Positions 1 through 12,700 of a stretch of DNA of 64,000 bases are shown one piece after another. Below the pieces are notes generated by a model. The model was not told the DNA's origin, made no database searches, and was given only the letters and a program-made list of their open reading frames with translations. Position 1 is the stretch's first letter, and every line of letters starts with the position of its first letter. The stretch comes from Brienomyrus brachyistius (lineage: Eukaryota; Chordata; Actinopteri; Osteoglossiformes; Mormyridae): contig NC_064537.1 of the NCBI RefSeq assembly GCF_023856365.1, positions 4,127,732 to 4,191,731 on the forward strand. Direction: 5' to 3'. A program made the translations under genes and the position numbers.

Positions 1-1753
1 GGTGGCATGAGCCAAGTTGCACTGGAAGTCTGTGGTGCAGAGGGTGAGCAGAAACAGGTAGGAGCAGTGTAGCTCTGGGCGCTGCTGGGCAGTACAGTAC
101 CACGTCAAGTGTGCAGCTATGGGGCAGACAATCTGCGGTCTGCATGTGAGATTGTCATCCAGGCTATCAAGCCATCATCCAGCAACATCCTTCTGAAGGT
201 CTAGGTGGCATTAAACACGCTGGACAAATCAAGAAAGACTCCCCCAACTCAATGTTGCCTTGCTTGCTCAGATTTGACAATGCTCCATGGAGTAGATACA
301 GGGCCATCTCCTACACTAGGGGTAGCCAATCTTACCCAGATAGGGCTGGTGTTTGTGCGGGTTTTCACTACGACTCCCTAATTAGGTCACTAATTAGAGG
401 ACTGATTGGCTGAAGAGTCCTCACACCTGGGTTTGAACAGCTGACCTAAAGGTTATCCCAAAATCCTGAATATACACCGGCCCTTTGCGGATTTGCGGAG
501 TGGCCACCACTGTCCTATACCACATCGTAAACATACAATGTCTTATGTTTCCATATAAGCTAAGATGTTTATCCTACTAGACAGGGTTGCCTACTTTCAT
601 GTCTTTTTTCCCCAAGATGCTATTCTAATAATGTGGGCAATGTGGGTTTGAGATCATCATTCAGGCAAATAATTACCTATAATACAATACACTATACATT
701 TTTGCGTATTTTTTTTTTGTATACAGGGTTAATGTACGGATGAGACCAGGACATACAAAACTATGTTATTCCTGAAATGCAAACTCTTGGAAACAACAAA
801 GAGCTAAGGTTCATTTATACACAGATGACGGTACTATCCCACATCTGTGGGTTTGTCTGACCATTATTCAGTTACAGTTGCCTACCGTGTAATACAGATG
901 ACAACAGGTCGTTGAAAAGGAAAACTACAGGTGATTTATGTCTATAGATGGCGGTACTTTCATTTTTAACCAGCTTTTGTAGTTCGGTTTTCATCTCCTT
1001 TCAGTATGAGGTAAAGATCGGGGTGGATTATAACCAAATTAACTTACATTTCAGCCACCTGATAATTACAGACATATGTTATGCAGTTATATTTATGAAA
1101 CCGAAACTTCTTGATTAATACCTTTGTTTTTTTGCTTAAGATGTTAACATTGCTTTTAGATGTCGCATTCCAGCGAATCCAGCTCCGTCTTTACAAATCC
1201 ACGCCGGGAAACAGCGCAGCCCCGCCAGCTTTCAAACTGTCAGACTTCGGGGGAAGCGGGTAAAACGTAAACAATAAGCCAAGTCCGTGCATGGTTTCTA
1301 TAGTTAGGAATTGGGTATTTGCTTTTCTTTTGTCGGACATCGCACTTGTATCATTGCAAAAAGTTAATTAACTACTTCTATATTATCAGCCATAGACTGG
1401 CCGTAAGCAGAGTGTTCACCGCTGTTTATTTTTGGCTAACCTCCTGCTGTTAGTTAGCTTTACGGCTAGCGGAGCTCCTCACAGACAGATCGGTGTGGTT
1501 TTGTTATGTTTACGCAGAATTGCGCTTGACTATCGGGCCACTTATCATACATGACAGAAGGAGAAAGCTTATAACTATTTAGCCATGTAGTGCCTAGTTA
1601 GTTAGCCAAATAGCTAAATATCTATATTTATTGATATTTTTATGTGGATGATGACTGAAAACGTATGGTGGACACGTGAAGGCAATATCAGGAAGGGCCG
1701 AGTGGGCAGCTAGCAGGCTAACTGCGTTAGTTAAGCTAAGCGCTTGCATTGGA
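1..1753. other. 5' flank of ccp110, no gene seen
   Basis: No exon is recognisable here. Apart from a short inverted-repeat element near 322-507 it is AT-rich unique-looking DNA that becomes GC-richer towards the ccp110 start. Promoter elements were not identified with confidence. Confidence 0.5.
322..507. mobile_element. Short MITE-like element with imperfect terminal inverted repeats
   Basis: The left end (from 322, GTAGCCAATCTTACCCAGAT) and the reverse complement of the right end (GTGGCCACTCCGCAAATCCG) are related, and both continue into GGGCTGGTGT / GGGCCGGTGT. With a total of about 190 bp and no coding potential, this fits a non-autonomous DNA transposon. The family was not assigned. Confidence 0.45.
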
Positions 1754-1960
1754 ATGGAGGAGTACGAGGCGTTCGCGAGGCGCCGCTTGGCGCAGCTCGG
1801 GGAGGCGGCCGGCGCGCGGGATAGCGCGCGCTCCGCCGCGCGGCCGGTAAACGGCGGCTCCTCTTGCATCAGGTTTCACGGCGTCGCCGTCCTTCCGCCT
1901 CTGGTACGTATTACGGCGGGGATGCCAGCTCGCGCGCATCTGGCGGCACTCAACGCTTAC
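1740..1960 (+). promoter_or_regulatory. CpG-rich start region of ccp110
   Basis: Many CpG dinucleotides (GCGCGCG and CCGCCGCG runs) cover exon 1 and the start of intron 1. This is typical of a CpG-island promoter of a housekeeping gene. There is no clear TATA box. Confidence 0.4.
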
Positions 1961-4900
1961 GCAAGAAATCTTACGGCATGTCCATATGATTCAATTATAA
2001 CCCTAAATTAGCTACATCAAAAGCGTTCGCATACTTTGCAAACCCTGCAGACTATTGATAAGTTAATACATACATGCAAGCGCAAATGCATATGTATTCA
2101 GAGTTATCTCGAACCTAAGCTCTCACGCCAGCCAGCTGACCAAAGCTGAAAAACAGCCACCAAACCGAAACCACAGCCACAAAACCGAAATTACAGCAAC
2201 CAAACCGCCGTTAAGTTTGAATTTCGAGACTTTCAGTTGCTGACTGATTTCCAGATTACTTTTTCTTTTGGAGCAATATAGTCATTAAGATTAACCTTGT
2301 CTGTTTCCATAAAGATTTTGTATACCACTCTCTTAAACTCCATGCTGCCCTCATTCACGGGGTCTTTACTGGACATAGTTATATCTTTTCTGTGGTCCAG
2401 TGGTGGTTTAGTATTGGCTGCCCATCGATGGGTCATTGTGTGGTCTGTTTGCCCCTGTATTGTCTCTTTAGCTCACCGAGCAGCAGAGGGAGCTAATGCG
2501 GGGGTACAAAGTGGAAGCGATGAGGCTGCTGAGACAGAGGGGTACAGCACAGCCGGATTCGAGGGTGTCACAGGTGCAGACCCTCCTCGATAGTGTGCAG
2601 GTAGACAGCTTAGCACGCCTGAGCTTGATGGATCGCTGAGTGCTTGTGTTAATGTGTTTTGGGTGTGATATGTTTGTGATGTTTCTTCCATCAGCTGAGG
2701 AAGGTACCAACACTTCAGGAGTTCATTCAAAATGAGCCCGACGTTGTTGGGACAGGAAGTGCCACTTGGGATTTTCCTCCGCCTTTGTGTTCCACGGCTA
2801 AACCGATGCATGATGGGAAACGGGATGAGTTCTCATTTCATCATCTGACATCCATTTCTTCCGTGACTCTGGGTGCTACCGACAGTCCAGACCTTACCGG
2901 CAGGACGTCTCTGGTCCCTGACACCCGCTGTGCGCTTGTGCACGGTTCTGACGTACATCAGACCGCAGAGACTCGGGACCAAGCCAGCCAGCACTCTCTG
3001 TCATCTGGTTACATCACTTCCGACAATACGGAAGCCGCCAGCCATACGGCTGCTACAGTGGAGGCTGTCCAACTAAGCAAGGAGGTGCGTCAGGTGGGGA
3101 GCCAGGAGAGTCTCATTCCGCTTGACACTGACTGCTTGGCTGAGGGCACAGGAACAGTGAAAGGCTTTGCACTGGCATCTGAGGTCAATCTGGACACTGC
3201 TCGTTCTGGATCAGGAGACCCTGGTGTGTGCGAGGTGCCGTATCGTATGAGCCTTCAGAATCTTTTGAAGCAGTCCCAAGAGTACCGGCAGCGGCAGCGT
3301 CAGCTGAGGATGGCAAAGAATCTGTCCCAGGAGACGGACGAGGCCCAGAACCTTTCTGACAAAGAGAACAATGAGGTCCCCCTAGTGGAGAAAAATGAGC
3401 TCAGGAAAAGTAAAGCGAGAAGAGCCAATCATGCCAAAGTTAGGTTTTCACAGTTTGACCCATCTTCTGTAAGTGTGGCGCAACAGCCACCATTTCAGAC
3501 TCTGTCAGAAACTCCAGAGGTCCAGTCCTCTGTTGGGACGAACCTGGAAATCAGCGAAAAGGTGTTTGATTGTGGATCAGTGAATGTCCCCGGGAATGTG
3601 GGAAGGGGCACCCTGGTTTCTGCAGTTCCTGCTCTGTCTTTGGAATCATCTGAACCTGATGGCCTAGTTGGAGATAATCTGACGCCGTCTACGGCAAGGG
3701 ATGATCCAGCAAGTGATCTATCACAGCCCCTAACCACCACATCCTCCTCCGCAGAGCCCTGTGGTCTCAGTGTGGGGCCAAAGATTGATGGCACCGTGCC
3801 AAATCAAGTGCCAGCCAGTAAGAAGTTTACAACATTTCCGACTCCCCAGCTGTGCTTGAGTCCTGTCCATTGTGGAAAGGGCCGAGGTCCCATCGCGAAG
3901 CTCTTGGTGAACACCACCCTGAGTGTCAGCGACAACGCTGGGCTGCCTGCTCGCACAAAAGATGGTGTTGACCGAGCTGTGCAGATCAGCCAGCTGGAGA
4001 TGAATCTGTCCCGCCTGCAGGCCCTCATCTCTGACTTGGAGTCCACCCTGGATGAAGGTTCCACTTGTCAAACATGGGCTAAAGGCAGCCACCTTAGGGG
4101 TGAGTGGGCGCTGCCGGCCAGGGAGCTGCTGGGCCTCACTGAGCATCGGCAGCCCAAAAGTCAGATCACGTCCATCTCCCAGAAGATGCGAGTGCCGGAG
4201 ATGTTCCGGGACGCTCCGGTGGTGCCACGTAGGAGTCCCGTCCTCACTGACTCTAGCAACCGACCCCCGCTGGACGACTCCCGCTCCCCAAGCGATCGGT
4301 CATGCGACGTGGAAACGCCGTCCAGCCTGTGGCAGTGGGGTGAGGAGACCGGAGCGCGGACGCAGAATCTGGGCTCGCCTGTGGACCAAGGTCCGGGGAT
4401 GCGAGCCAAGCGCAGACTCCTCATGAGCACCGCGGAAACAAAGTCCCCCAGGATGCCGGCGGCGTCACACAGCGCAGCTTGGGGAAGGCCGCGTTCCAGC
4501 ACCCCCAAAGGTAACAAGCCCACGGTGTGCACCTAACTCTGGCCTGCAGGACATGCGTAGGAGGCTGCCTTAGAACACTGTACTCATCCTGTTTTGGAAG
4601 TTACATGCAAATACTTCCATATTGTGTCACCCCCCGATGAGCAGACTTGTCTTGCGAGCAAGCAAAGATTTTTCCAGCTGGATAAAGAGCCTTGTGTGTG
4701 TGGGTGTGTGTGCGCGCGTGGGGCCTGTTCTTCTCCGGGGAAGTTCACCCTGTGTTCTTGGGCGTCTTTGCAGTGCAGACCGGCACTTGGGCACGGCTCC
4801 TGCCAAAGGAGACCCAGCTGCATGTGGAGGCCCCAATTAAGGAGCAGGAGAGGGAGCAGCTGCAGGTGAGAGACGGGGGCGGGATGGCACCTGGGCCAGG

Positions 4901-7900
4901 GGTCACGTCCACAAACCCAGAGCGGAGCTCCCTGCTTCATCCCCATTGGGCTTGCAGCCGTGACCAGGCAGAGATTAACGGGACCTGTGATGCAAAAGGG
5001 GGAGTCGGTCCGCCTAACATAACACTGAATGCTGACCTCCGTGGATTCAGCAGTCGGCGAAGCAGGATGAACCTTGTATGCTTGGTTTAATTAGCTTTAA
5101 CGCTTTGATGTTGTTTGTTTGATGAGTCTTGAAGAAGCCATGGTGTTAAAATACAACACTATAGGCTAAGAGGACCCGCACTGACTCATTCTCCCAAGGG
5201 CACCCTACTGGCGTATATTACTCCTTGAGTCGTACTTGCGGTAATGTTCCTGCGCCATTAATTATAGCCTCTAATATATGCAGCTAACAACACTATAATT
5301 AACAGAAGCTGTTTTATAAACGGAGGCTCTTTCTCCCCTTGTTGCCATCGACGCGTCTGGAGCCTGGCCCTAATGTGGAGTTGGCGTGGCCATACTAGGC
5401 AGCGAAATTGACTGGGAGAATGAGCGTGTAATTTGTTTAATTCGTGTCTGAGTTAAGTCTTTCGGCTTGCCCTCCCCATCACCAAACAGAGGATCGCCGC
5501 CCGCTACCAGTGCCTCCGGCATCTGTCTCCACGATCGGGGGGTGTGCGGCCCTCTGGGCCCCCGGGTGTCCCGGTCCTCGGGCCCCCCGCAGTGCATGAT
5601 TTAGGTTCACAGGTATTTTTGTTCCCTTGTTTTCCTGTTTTTCTTCTTCCTCTTAAATAAATGTGTATGTTCTGCTCTGTCACATTGGCTGGGTTAACAG
5701 CTCTAATTAGGTCTGTCTCTTTTGGCCTAAAACTGCTGCCACTGTACTGGAGAGACAAGCGGGAGCTCGTGGGCGGCCTGCTCCTCTGACCCACTGGGCG
5801 CATCGATTGGGGTGTGTTGAGTGTCTGACAGGGGGAGGATGAGTAACCTTGTCATAGAGACTTTCTCTCCACCACCGCAGAGCTGCAAGGTGGGAGAGGC
5901 GTGTCTTTGAAACCCGCCGTGGCTGTTACTGGCAGCTTATTTTATTGGTAATGATTGGTTTAAACCTGGCAGTGATTGGCAGTCCCGCCCCCTTGTTTTT
6001 CCCATAACCACTCTGTGTTTAAGGGCAGTGGGCGGGGCTGGATGTCTCACGATCAGCTTGCTGCCCCAGCTGTCTCTCTCTCCTGCCGTGCATATGGCAC
6101 CAAACCAGTCTGACTCGTCTTTTCCTGCCCCACAGATATCCTGCCGCCTCAGCTCTCCTTGGCGCCCCCTTGTGGCCGCGGCCGTCAAGGGCTACCTTAC
6201 GCGGCGGCTGCTGCGCTCGGAGCACGTCGCCCAGCTGCAGCGCACCGTCAAGGTGACCTTGTGTGACCTCGGCGGTGCCGTGCCGGCTGCCAGGGATATG
6301 AGCGCAACTCAGCCCCATTTACATTTTTATTGCCTGTCGCCAGCACTATTAATCTGTGCTACTAATTTCCCTGCGCGGATGATGAAGCGCATGTAATGAT
6401 TGGCTGCTGGATTGACCGATAAACCGTGCCAGGTTCCTAGTTATCTTTGTGTCTGCCTAATTTAGCTTTCGCATTTGACAGCGATGTCATCATCAGCTCC
6501 CGCGGCCCTTTTGGGAACAGGCTTCTTTTATTTTTTTAACGCACTCGGCACCTCGTCACTTTGGCAGTAATGGCCACTCCTGCGGATTTATTGAAATCTC
6601 CCAAATCCACCACAGGACTCTCAGCACTTCCTGTTGGCGTTCCAGCCCCGGACAGCAGAAACAGAGGAGTTTGATAGCGAACAGGACCTGGAGTTACAGA
6701 AGCGGGTCTTACTGCAGGTACCAGAGCCCACCCCCCCCCCCCCCCGATTATACCCCCGATTTCCTGGTCAAGGTCTGACTCACGGTAAAGCGGCACCGAA
6801 CCTGACTTAGTTATGGCCACACCAGAGGTACGAGTCAGCAGTTGTCGAGCCACGGGCTGGATGGGGTTGCGTGCTGGAGGCCGGCGTGTGGCTCAGCAGG
6901 TGAGGACGCTATGTCTTTGGTCGGAAGGTCGCTGGTTTAAATCCCAGCATCAGCACATTTATTTCACATTTGGGCCCCTGAGCGAGGCCCTCGTCCTCCT
7001 TTTGCTTCAGCGACTGTCTGACCCTGCTTTGGATAAAAGCATTTGCTAAATAAATGTGATTTCCAGCAATGTCTCTCCGAGACGAATGGGATGGTCAGCT
7101 GTGGCTGTTGGGGCCCCAGTTCCGCGCTGCATGGAGCTGCTGGTGTGCTGTATTACACAAATGCACTAAGATGTAATAATGAGTTTATTATAACAATATG
7201 AATCGGTCCCTCCTCCTCCCCAGCTGCGTTCCGCTCGCTATGAGATCTACGACATCTTCTTCAGCTCCTCAGCGGCGGAGAGGATGCAGATCATCTCCTG
7301 GGACCGGGCGCTGATCTGGGAGAGGGAGCTGAGACGTCGGGTAAAGCACTGGGGAACGGGGGTGGGAGGGGGGTGGGTCTCGCTTGTGTCCTGGATCTCC
7401 GACAGCTCTCCAATTGAAAACTCTGTGCTGAAATGATGAATAAATGTGTTTCTGGGTGGGTGGGGGGGGGGGCTGCATTTTTCTTTCCGACCACTAGGTG
7501 GTACCAGAAACCCACATTGCTAAGCAGAAGTAGAGTTCATTCACTTTAAGTACTCTTTGTCCATAATGCCAGGACTGCTCACACTTCCCCGGCAGCTCCA
7601 AGCTCCCTGGTGGCTCTCTGGGAATGCCCAGTGTTCCGGAAGCTTCTGCTTTGCTCGTGCCTTCAATTCCGTTACTAATGTTGTGATAAATCAGTGACAT
7701 TCCCTTCGGCCTTTAAGGAAAATGGACAAGAGCGTCGTAAAGGAGGGGCCTCCCTGTCTGCAGCTACCGAGAAGTCCCTGGAGAGGAGGAGGAGAAGCTC
7801 GGCGTGAGTGTAGTTCGGTCTTTTGGTAAAATCTGCAGCAGACAGGATTTTAGATCGTATTTCTCTACCTCTTTGTCAGTGTGAGCGCATTTTCCCGCAG

Positions 7901-8376
7901 CCGGCCTCGTTAATCATGGCTCTGTGGGGCAAACTCAGTGCTCTGCTGTCCTCCTCTGTGAGCAGAAACGATTTGGAGTGCTTTGCTGTCCCAGCTGGAG
8001 ATCGATCATCAGCTGCGTGGCAGAAAGTAACACGCTATAATGCATGGTACATTTGTCACCGTTTGACTGCTCTGTAGCCTGGGACTGAGGGCTCCAGGCT
8101 GCAGACTGGTCCTGTTTTAGTTAAGGGCATCCACTCACAACCTATGTTTTCCATTTCAGTTCCCCAGGGCGGCCTGCTCTAGTACCCTTTAGCATGACAC
8201 TTAATCTGCCTGACTGCAGTCGAATGACCAGCTGTATAAGTATGTAAAGTTGTTAAAAACTCGCCAACTTCACGTTCATTCCCCACAGGCTACACAAAAT
8301 GGCGGTCGAGGGACGACGGGTGGCTGGGGCGAAGGCTGGCTGGAGACGGGCCTGTCAGCACCCCAGGCCACGGTGA
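1754..8376 (+). CDS. ccp110: Centriolar coiled-coil protein of 110 kDa (CP110)
   Basis: CP110 caps the distal end of centrioles, limits their length and blocks cilium formation. Nine exons join in phase: 1754-1903, 2472-2600, 2695-4510, 4774-4865, 6136-6252, 6616-6717, 7224-7340, 7718-7803, 8289-8376, giving about 898 residues (human about 1,000). Exon 1 begins MEEYEAFARRRLAQL and contains SCIRFHGVAVLPPL, a close match to the conserved CP110 N-terminus, which fixes the start. Exon 3 is the large disordered exon; it holds the conserved MSLQNLLKQSQEYRQRQ block (from about residue 278) and a KEN triplet (316-318). Exon 5 has a basic IQ-like stretch (AVKGYLTRRLL), and exons 6-8 hold YEIYDIFF and LSAATEKSLE, both conserved C-terminal blocks. 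The segment that in human lies between the EQEREQ coiled coil and this IQ-like stretch was not found between 4866 and 6135. The reading frame of the last exon is less certain, since the neighbouring frame stops at 8396. Confidence 0.9.
6886..7060 (+). mobile_element. tRNA-derived SINE copy in ccp110 intron 6
   Basis: It has a tRNA-like head (GTGGCTCAGCAGGTGAGG, with B-box-like GGTTTAAATCCC) and then the body GGGCCCCTGAGCGAGGCCCT. It ends with TTTGGATAAAAGCATTTGCT and AAATAAATG, the usual tail of a common fish tRNA SINE. Confidence 0.65.
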
Positions 8377-8711
8377 ACCTGGAGCCGCACGGCTGACAGT
8401 GCAGCGGGACATGCCAATAAGCTAGTATCGGTGTCCACAGCAGGGGGCGCCATGACCTCTCGTGCCACAGCTGACTGTGACAAACAGCAGTGACTCCAGG
8501 AAGCCAGATTATTAATCATATGGGCTTCATTTATTTTACTATTTTTAACTTTTGTTACTTTTAAAAAATGCGCTTTCTAAAATGTGTTTTTGTGTGTATA
8601 TTAATGTATTACTTTAGTGTTTTTTTGCATCTGATGCAAAAATTGGGATCTTTCTAATATATAAGGGATAGATTATTTTCTGTATTTACTTTTTGTATTT
8701 AAATGTTCTGT

Positions 8712-8717
8712 AATAAA
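8712..8717 (+). terminator. Polyadenylation signal, likely ccp110
   Basis: AATAAA lies 336 bp after the ccp110 stop, followed by T/G-rich sequence. It is the first canonical hexamer downstream. Confidence 0.5.
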
Positions 8718-8739
8718 AGTTTGTCTTTGCATTGTGCAT

Positions 8740-9600
8740 GTGCTCTAGTTTCTTTCTGTAAGTTGTAATGAAGCTCAGTGATCAGGAATTCGTTACATTT
8801 AACGAATACATCTAACTTTTCACTGGAGTAGCTAAAGCGTTCAGCTGGGCTCAGGTCAGGATCACTGTCAGATGTGTGTCCTGGTCGGGGGTACAGCTCT
8901 GAGTGTCCTACTGAGGCTACAGTTTGGACCACATTCCTCATAGAGCAACACGAGTCGTGCTAAGCCCGTGCCCTTCTAGTATCTAGAGTAATTAAGTGCG
9001 AAAGTACTAAAACTTCCACTCAGTTACAATTTTCTGTTTACCCATAAATCCACAGCAACCTCGGTGTCTCATGCGCAGGCGGGTTGTATTTAAGAATGAT
9101 TTAAAGAAAAACAACTAGCAAGATGAACCGATTCATGTTTCAATCACGAAATTAATCCTGCCATAGTACCACTGAGGTATAAAATCAACCGGAATTAATC
9201 CTGTTAAATATCTGCAGGAAGTGTTGCGCTCCTTGTAAGAATGACAAAACACAACAAAAGAGCCACAACTTCATCACTTCCCAACACTACAGGAAAAGGA
9301 AGAATAGACACTTAATCAGAGACCAGACAACGGTGTTCTGCCCTGGAAGAAGTTTCTTAACTTCAGTCCTGCCAGACACCGAATTAACTTAATTTCGTCG
9401 CGCAAGCGAGGAAGGGCAGCGTGACCGCGCCGATTCAGACCGATAGGGGCGCTGTCTGTCCAAATGCAGGGAGGTCTCGTGTCTGCGCACAAGCCAGCGC
9501 ACCCATTTACAGCCACCAGAGGGCGTGATTTGAACAGACAACGGCTCTGCGGCTGCGCGTACGCCGGTGCGCGGTGCTCGTCGGTCCCCAAACAGGAAGA
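8740..9600. other. ccp110-sirt7 spacer
   Basis: There is no gene. The first half is AT-rich. From about 9390 it becomes CpG-rich and leads into the sirt7 start, so the sirt7 promoter probably lies at about 9390-9600. Confidence 0.5.
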
Positions 9601-9760
9601 ATGGAGGACTCGTCGTCTGCGGGGAGCAGCTTCTCGTCCAGAGCCAAGAGAAAGGCGCAGGAGAGAGCTAAGATCCTGCAACGGGAGGACCAGCGGAGGA
9701 CGCTGAAGCTGGTGAGGTCGGGAAGCGGGGCTCCGGCGCCGGGACCGGCGTGTTTTAAGG
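9390..9760 (+). promoter_or_regulatory. CpG-rich promoter/first exon region of sirt7
   Basis: CpG density rises sharply around the sirt7 ATG at 9601. No TATA box is evident. Confidence 0.4.
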
Positions 9761-12700
9761 CGAGCTGAGCGATCATCCACGGCTCTTTTTATGATCTGCG
9801 TCGCGGGTCTCCTTTCCATGGAGTATATTACTGCTAAAAATAAAGTAGAGGTTTCATCGGGGTAACACTGCAGTGTCTCAGTACGGCAGACGGCGCTGAT
9901 ACTGGGCCAAATGGAAAGCAAGTGGGACATGTACTTCCACTCAGTCATGTTAATTAAGCAGCTAGAGCAGTTTTGAGTAGGGCAGTGTCTGTCTCTCTCT
10001 CTCTCTGTCTGTCTGTCTCTCTGTGTCTTTCTGCCTGTACCTTTGTCACTTTCTGTCTGTGTCTCTGTGCCACTATGCTACTGTGCCTCTGTCTGTCTCT
10101 ATACCTGTCTGTGTCCTTGTCTGTCTCTGTCCCTGTCCGTATCTATGTCTGTCTGTCTGTTTACCTGTCTGTTTCTGTATGTCTCTCTGTTTCTGTCCCT
10201 GTATGTCTGTCTGTGTCCTTGTCTGTCTCTGTCCCTGTCTGTGTCTCTGTCCATCTGTCTGTGTCTCTGTCCCTGTCTGTGTCTCTGTCCATCTGTCTGT
10301 CCCTGTCTGTGTCTCTGTCCATCTGTCTGTCTCTGTCCCTGTCTGTGTCTCTGTCCATCTGTCTGTCTCTGTCCCTGTTTGTCTGTCTGCATCCCTTTGT
10401 GTCTGAGTCCCTGTTTTATCTGTTTCTCTGTGTCCCTCTGTCTCCATCTGTCTGTCCGTGTCCGTCTGCCTATCAGACCCTGGGCCGAGTTCACCCCCCT
10501 TTCTCCGTCCCCCTGTGCAGGTGTCGCGGATCCTGAAGAAGTCGGAGTGGGAGCGCACGGCCGAAGATGTGGCAGAGTTGGAGAGGCACAGCGAGACTGT
10601 GCGGGAGCTGTGCAGGAGGCAGATGCGGCGGAACATCCTGAAGAGGAAGCAGGAGGAGGTCAGGAAGCCCTTCAGATGTTCAGGGATGGTAAAACAGAAG
10701 CTGTATCTCCTGGTCCTTGCGTCTGTCAGGCACCGTCACTTGTGGCTCGTCCCTTCAGGTATTCGACGACACGGACGACCTGCGGCGGAAAGTGGCACAG
10801 CTGGCAGAGGCGGTCCGCGGCGCCAGGAACCTCGTCGTGTACACGGGGGCGGGCATTAGCACGGTACCGTCCATGATTCCATAAGAACCGTCCAATCAGA
10901 ACTGTCTGTCGGAAGATGCTGATGAGGTTTTCCTGTGTGTGGCAGGCGGCCTCAATCCCCGACTACCGAGGTCCAAACGGTCTGTGGACTCAGCTGCAGA
11001 AAGGCAGATCAGTGAGGTAAGTGGGGCCGGACTTGCCGTCCTGGCAACGGGTCAGAACACGGGTCCCCAGGCGTGACCCATTTGCCGCCTTTCTCCGGGC
11101 AGCACGTCGGACCTGAGCGAGGCGGAGCCCACACTGACACACATGGCCATCCGGATGCTGCACAAGGAGAAGCTGGTGAGCACACGTGATTGGCCGGCTA
11201 AGTGTTCCGTCGTGGAGGTGGAGCCTCTTTGGGACACGCCTACTTAGAGTTTTGGAACATTGTGTTTCAGTACGTACGGGGCATGCTAGTGGACGTTGAC
11301 GTTGTTATGGATCTGTTTGGATACGCTTCTCGGGGATTTAGGAACCGCCGTGTGTGTTGTGTGTATTTTGCGTATGTGTGTCCCAGGTGCAGCATGTGGT
11401 GTCTCAGAACTGCGACGGGCTGCACCTGCGCAGCGGCCTGCCGCGACACGTCCTGTCTGAGCTCCACGGCAACATGTTCATCGAGGTGAGTGGCCCTTGC
11501 CGTGCCGCTGTCTGCCTGCTTTTTGCCGTCTCCTGCTGCCCTGATAAGCACCACCCTTCAGTTCACCGTGGTACGGGAGGTCATACAGCACTAGGGGTCA
11601 TTTCTGACTTGCAGAAGTGCAGCCTCCTGTTGCAAATCGCCATTTTTTAAACGTTTCACAACATGACCGGAGCCATCATTCAGCATTGCTGTCTACCACA
11701 GTCTGCTGCAGGCGTTTGCAGCTAATCTGTAATATTAAATATATTTAAAAAATCTGTTATTATAGTGAAATGCTTTGGCATCTGTCCCCTTTCTCCTGCC
11801 CACTACTGCTTGGGACAAGCTGCAGTCTCAATGCGTCCCTGAACTGGCTAAACACTATAGTGGATGGATGGATTATTCAGGAGCAGAGAAAAGATCGATG
11901 CTGTTTGTTCCCACCCTCCTTTACATCCTCATCCAGTCATGCGGTCGCACTATTTTTCTGCCCCAGACAATGTCCGCTTTCCGCCCGGAAAAGTCCAGTG
12001 AGCAGTGACTTTTAAATGCGCGTTTACTCCACGAATCCCCACTTCCTTTCATCGGCGTCGTGTGTCATTAAACACTCTCAGCGCATGTGCATCGTCGCCA
12101 TGGTTACCCACGTCCGCTGTCCCTGCCGCAGGTGTGCACCTCGTGCTCCCCGGCGCGGGAGTGGATCCGGCTGTTCGACGTGACGGAGCGGACCGCCCTG
12201 CACCGGCACGGCACGGGCAGGCTCTGCGGGCACTGCGGAGGGGAGCTGTGTGACACCATCGTGCATTTCGGGGAGCGCGGCACACTGGAGCAGCCGCTGA
12301 ACTGGGAGGGGGCCGTCAGGGCCGCCGGTGCTGCCGACGCCATCCTCTGCCTGGGCTCCAGCCTCAAGGTGGGATGCGCCACACATACCAACCAGCAGGG
12401 GGCATGGGCCCATTAAATCCTAGGAGGGGTATTCTGTTTGACCTTTGTATGTCAGTTTATCCTAAGGTCAAACAGAATACCCTTCCTAGAACTAACGTAA
12501 ATTACCCTAATATTAATTATTGTGGAAAGAAATAAGCTGGAGGCTTAGCTGCTGATGCATGATAGAAATAACTCAGAATGCCTTGTGCGTCATGCAGACT
12601 GTCTATTCGATGTATTAAAGTCATAGATCTGTGCAGCTTAACAGGTTTTAATGCATTAGAACCAGCCATGCGATGCCTTGTTGGGACCATGTAGAAATTG

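Noticed and set aside
5881..5889. Nine-base microexon of ccp110
   Set aside because: AG and GT flank AGCTGCAAG in phase, but the tripeptide has no support and such pairs arise by chance.
10023..10636. Ser/Leu/Cys-rich and Asp/Arg/Gln-rich frames in sirt7 intron 1
   Set aside because: They are simple translation of a CTGT microsatellite. One merely overlaps real exon 2.
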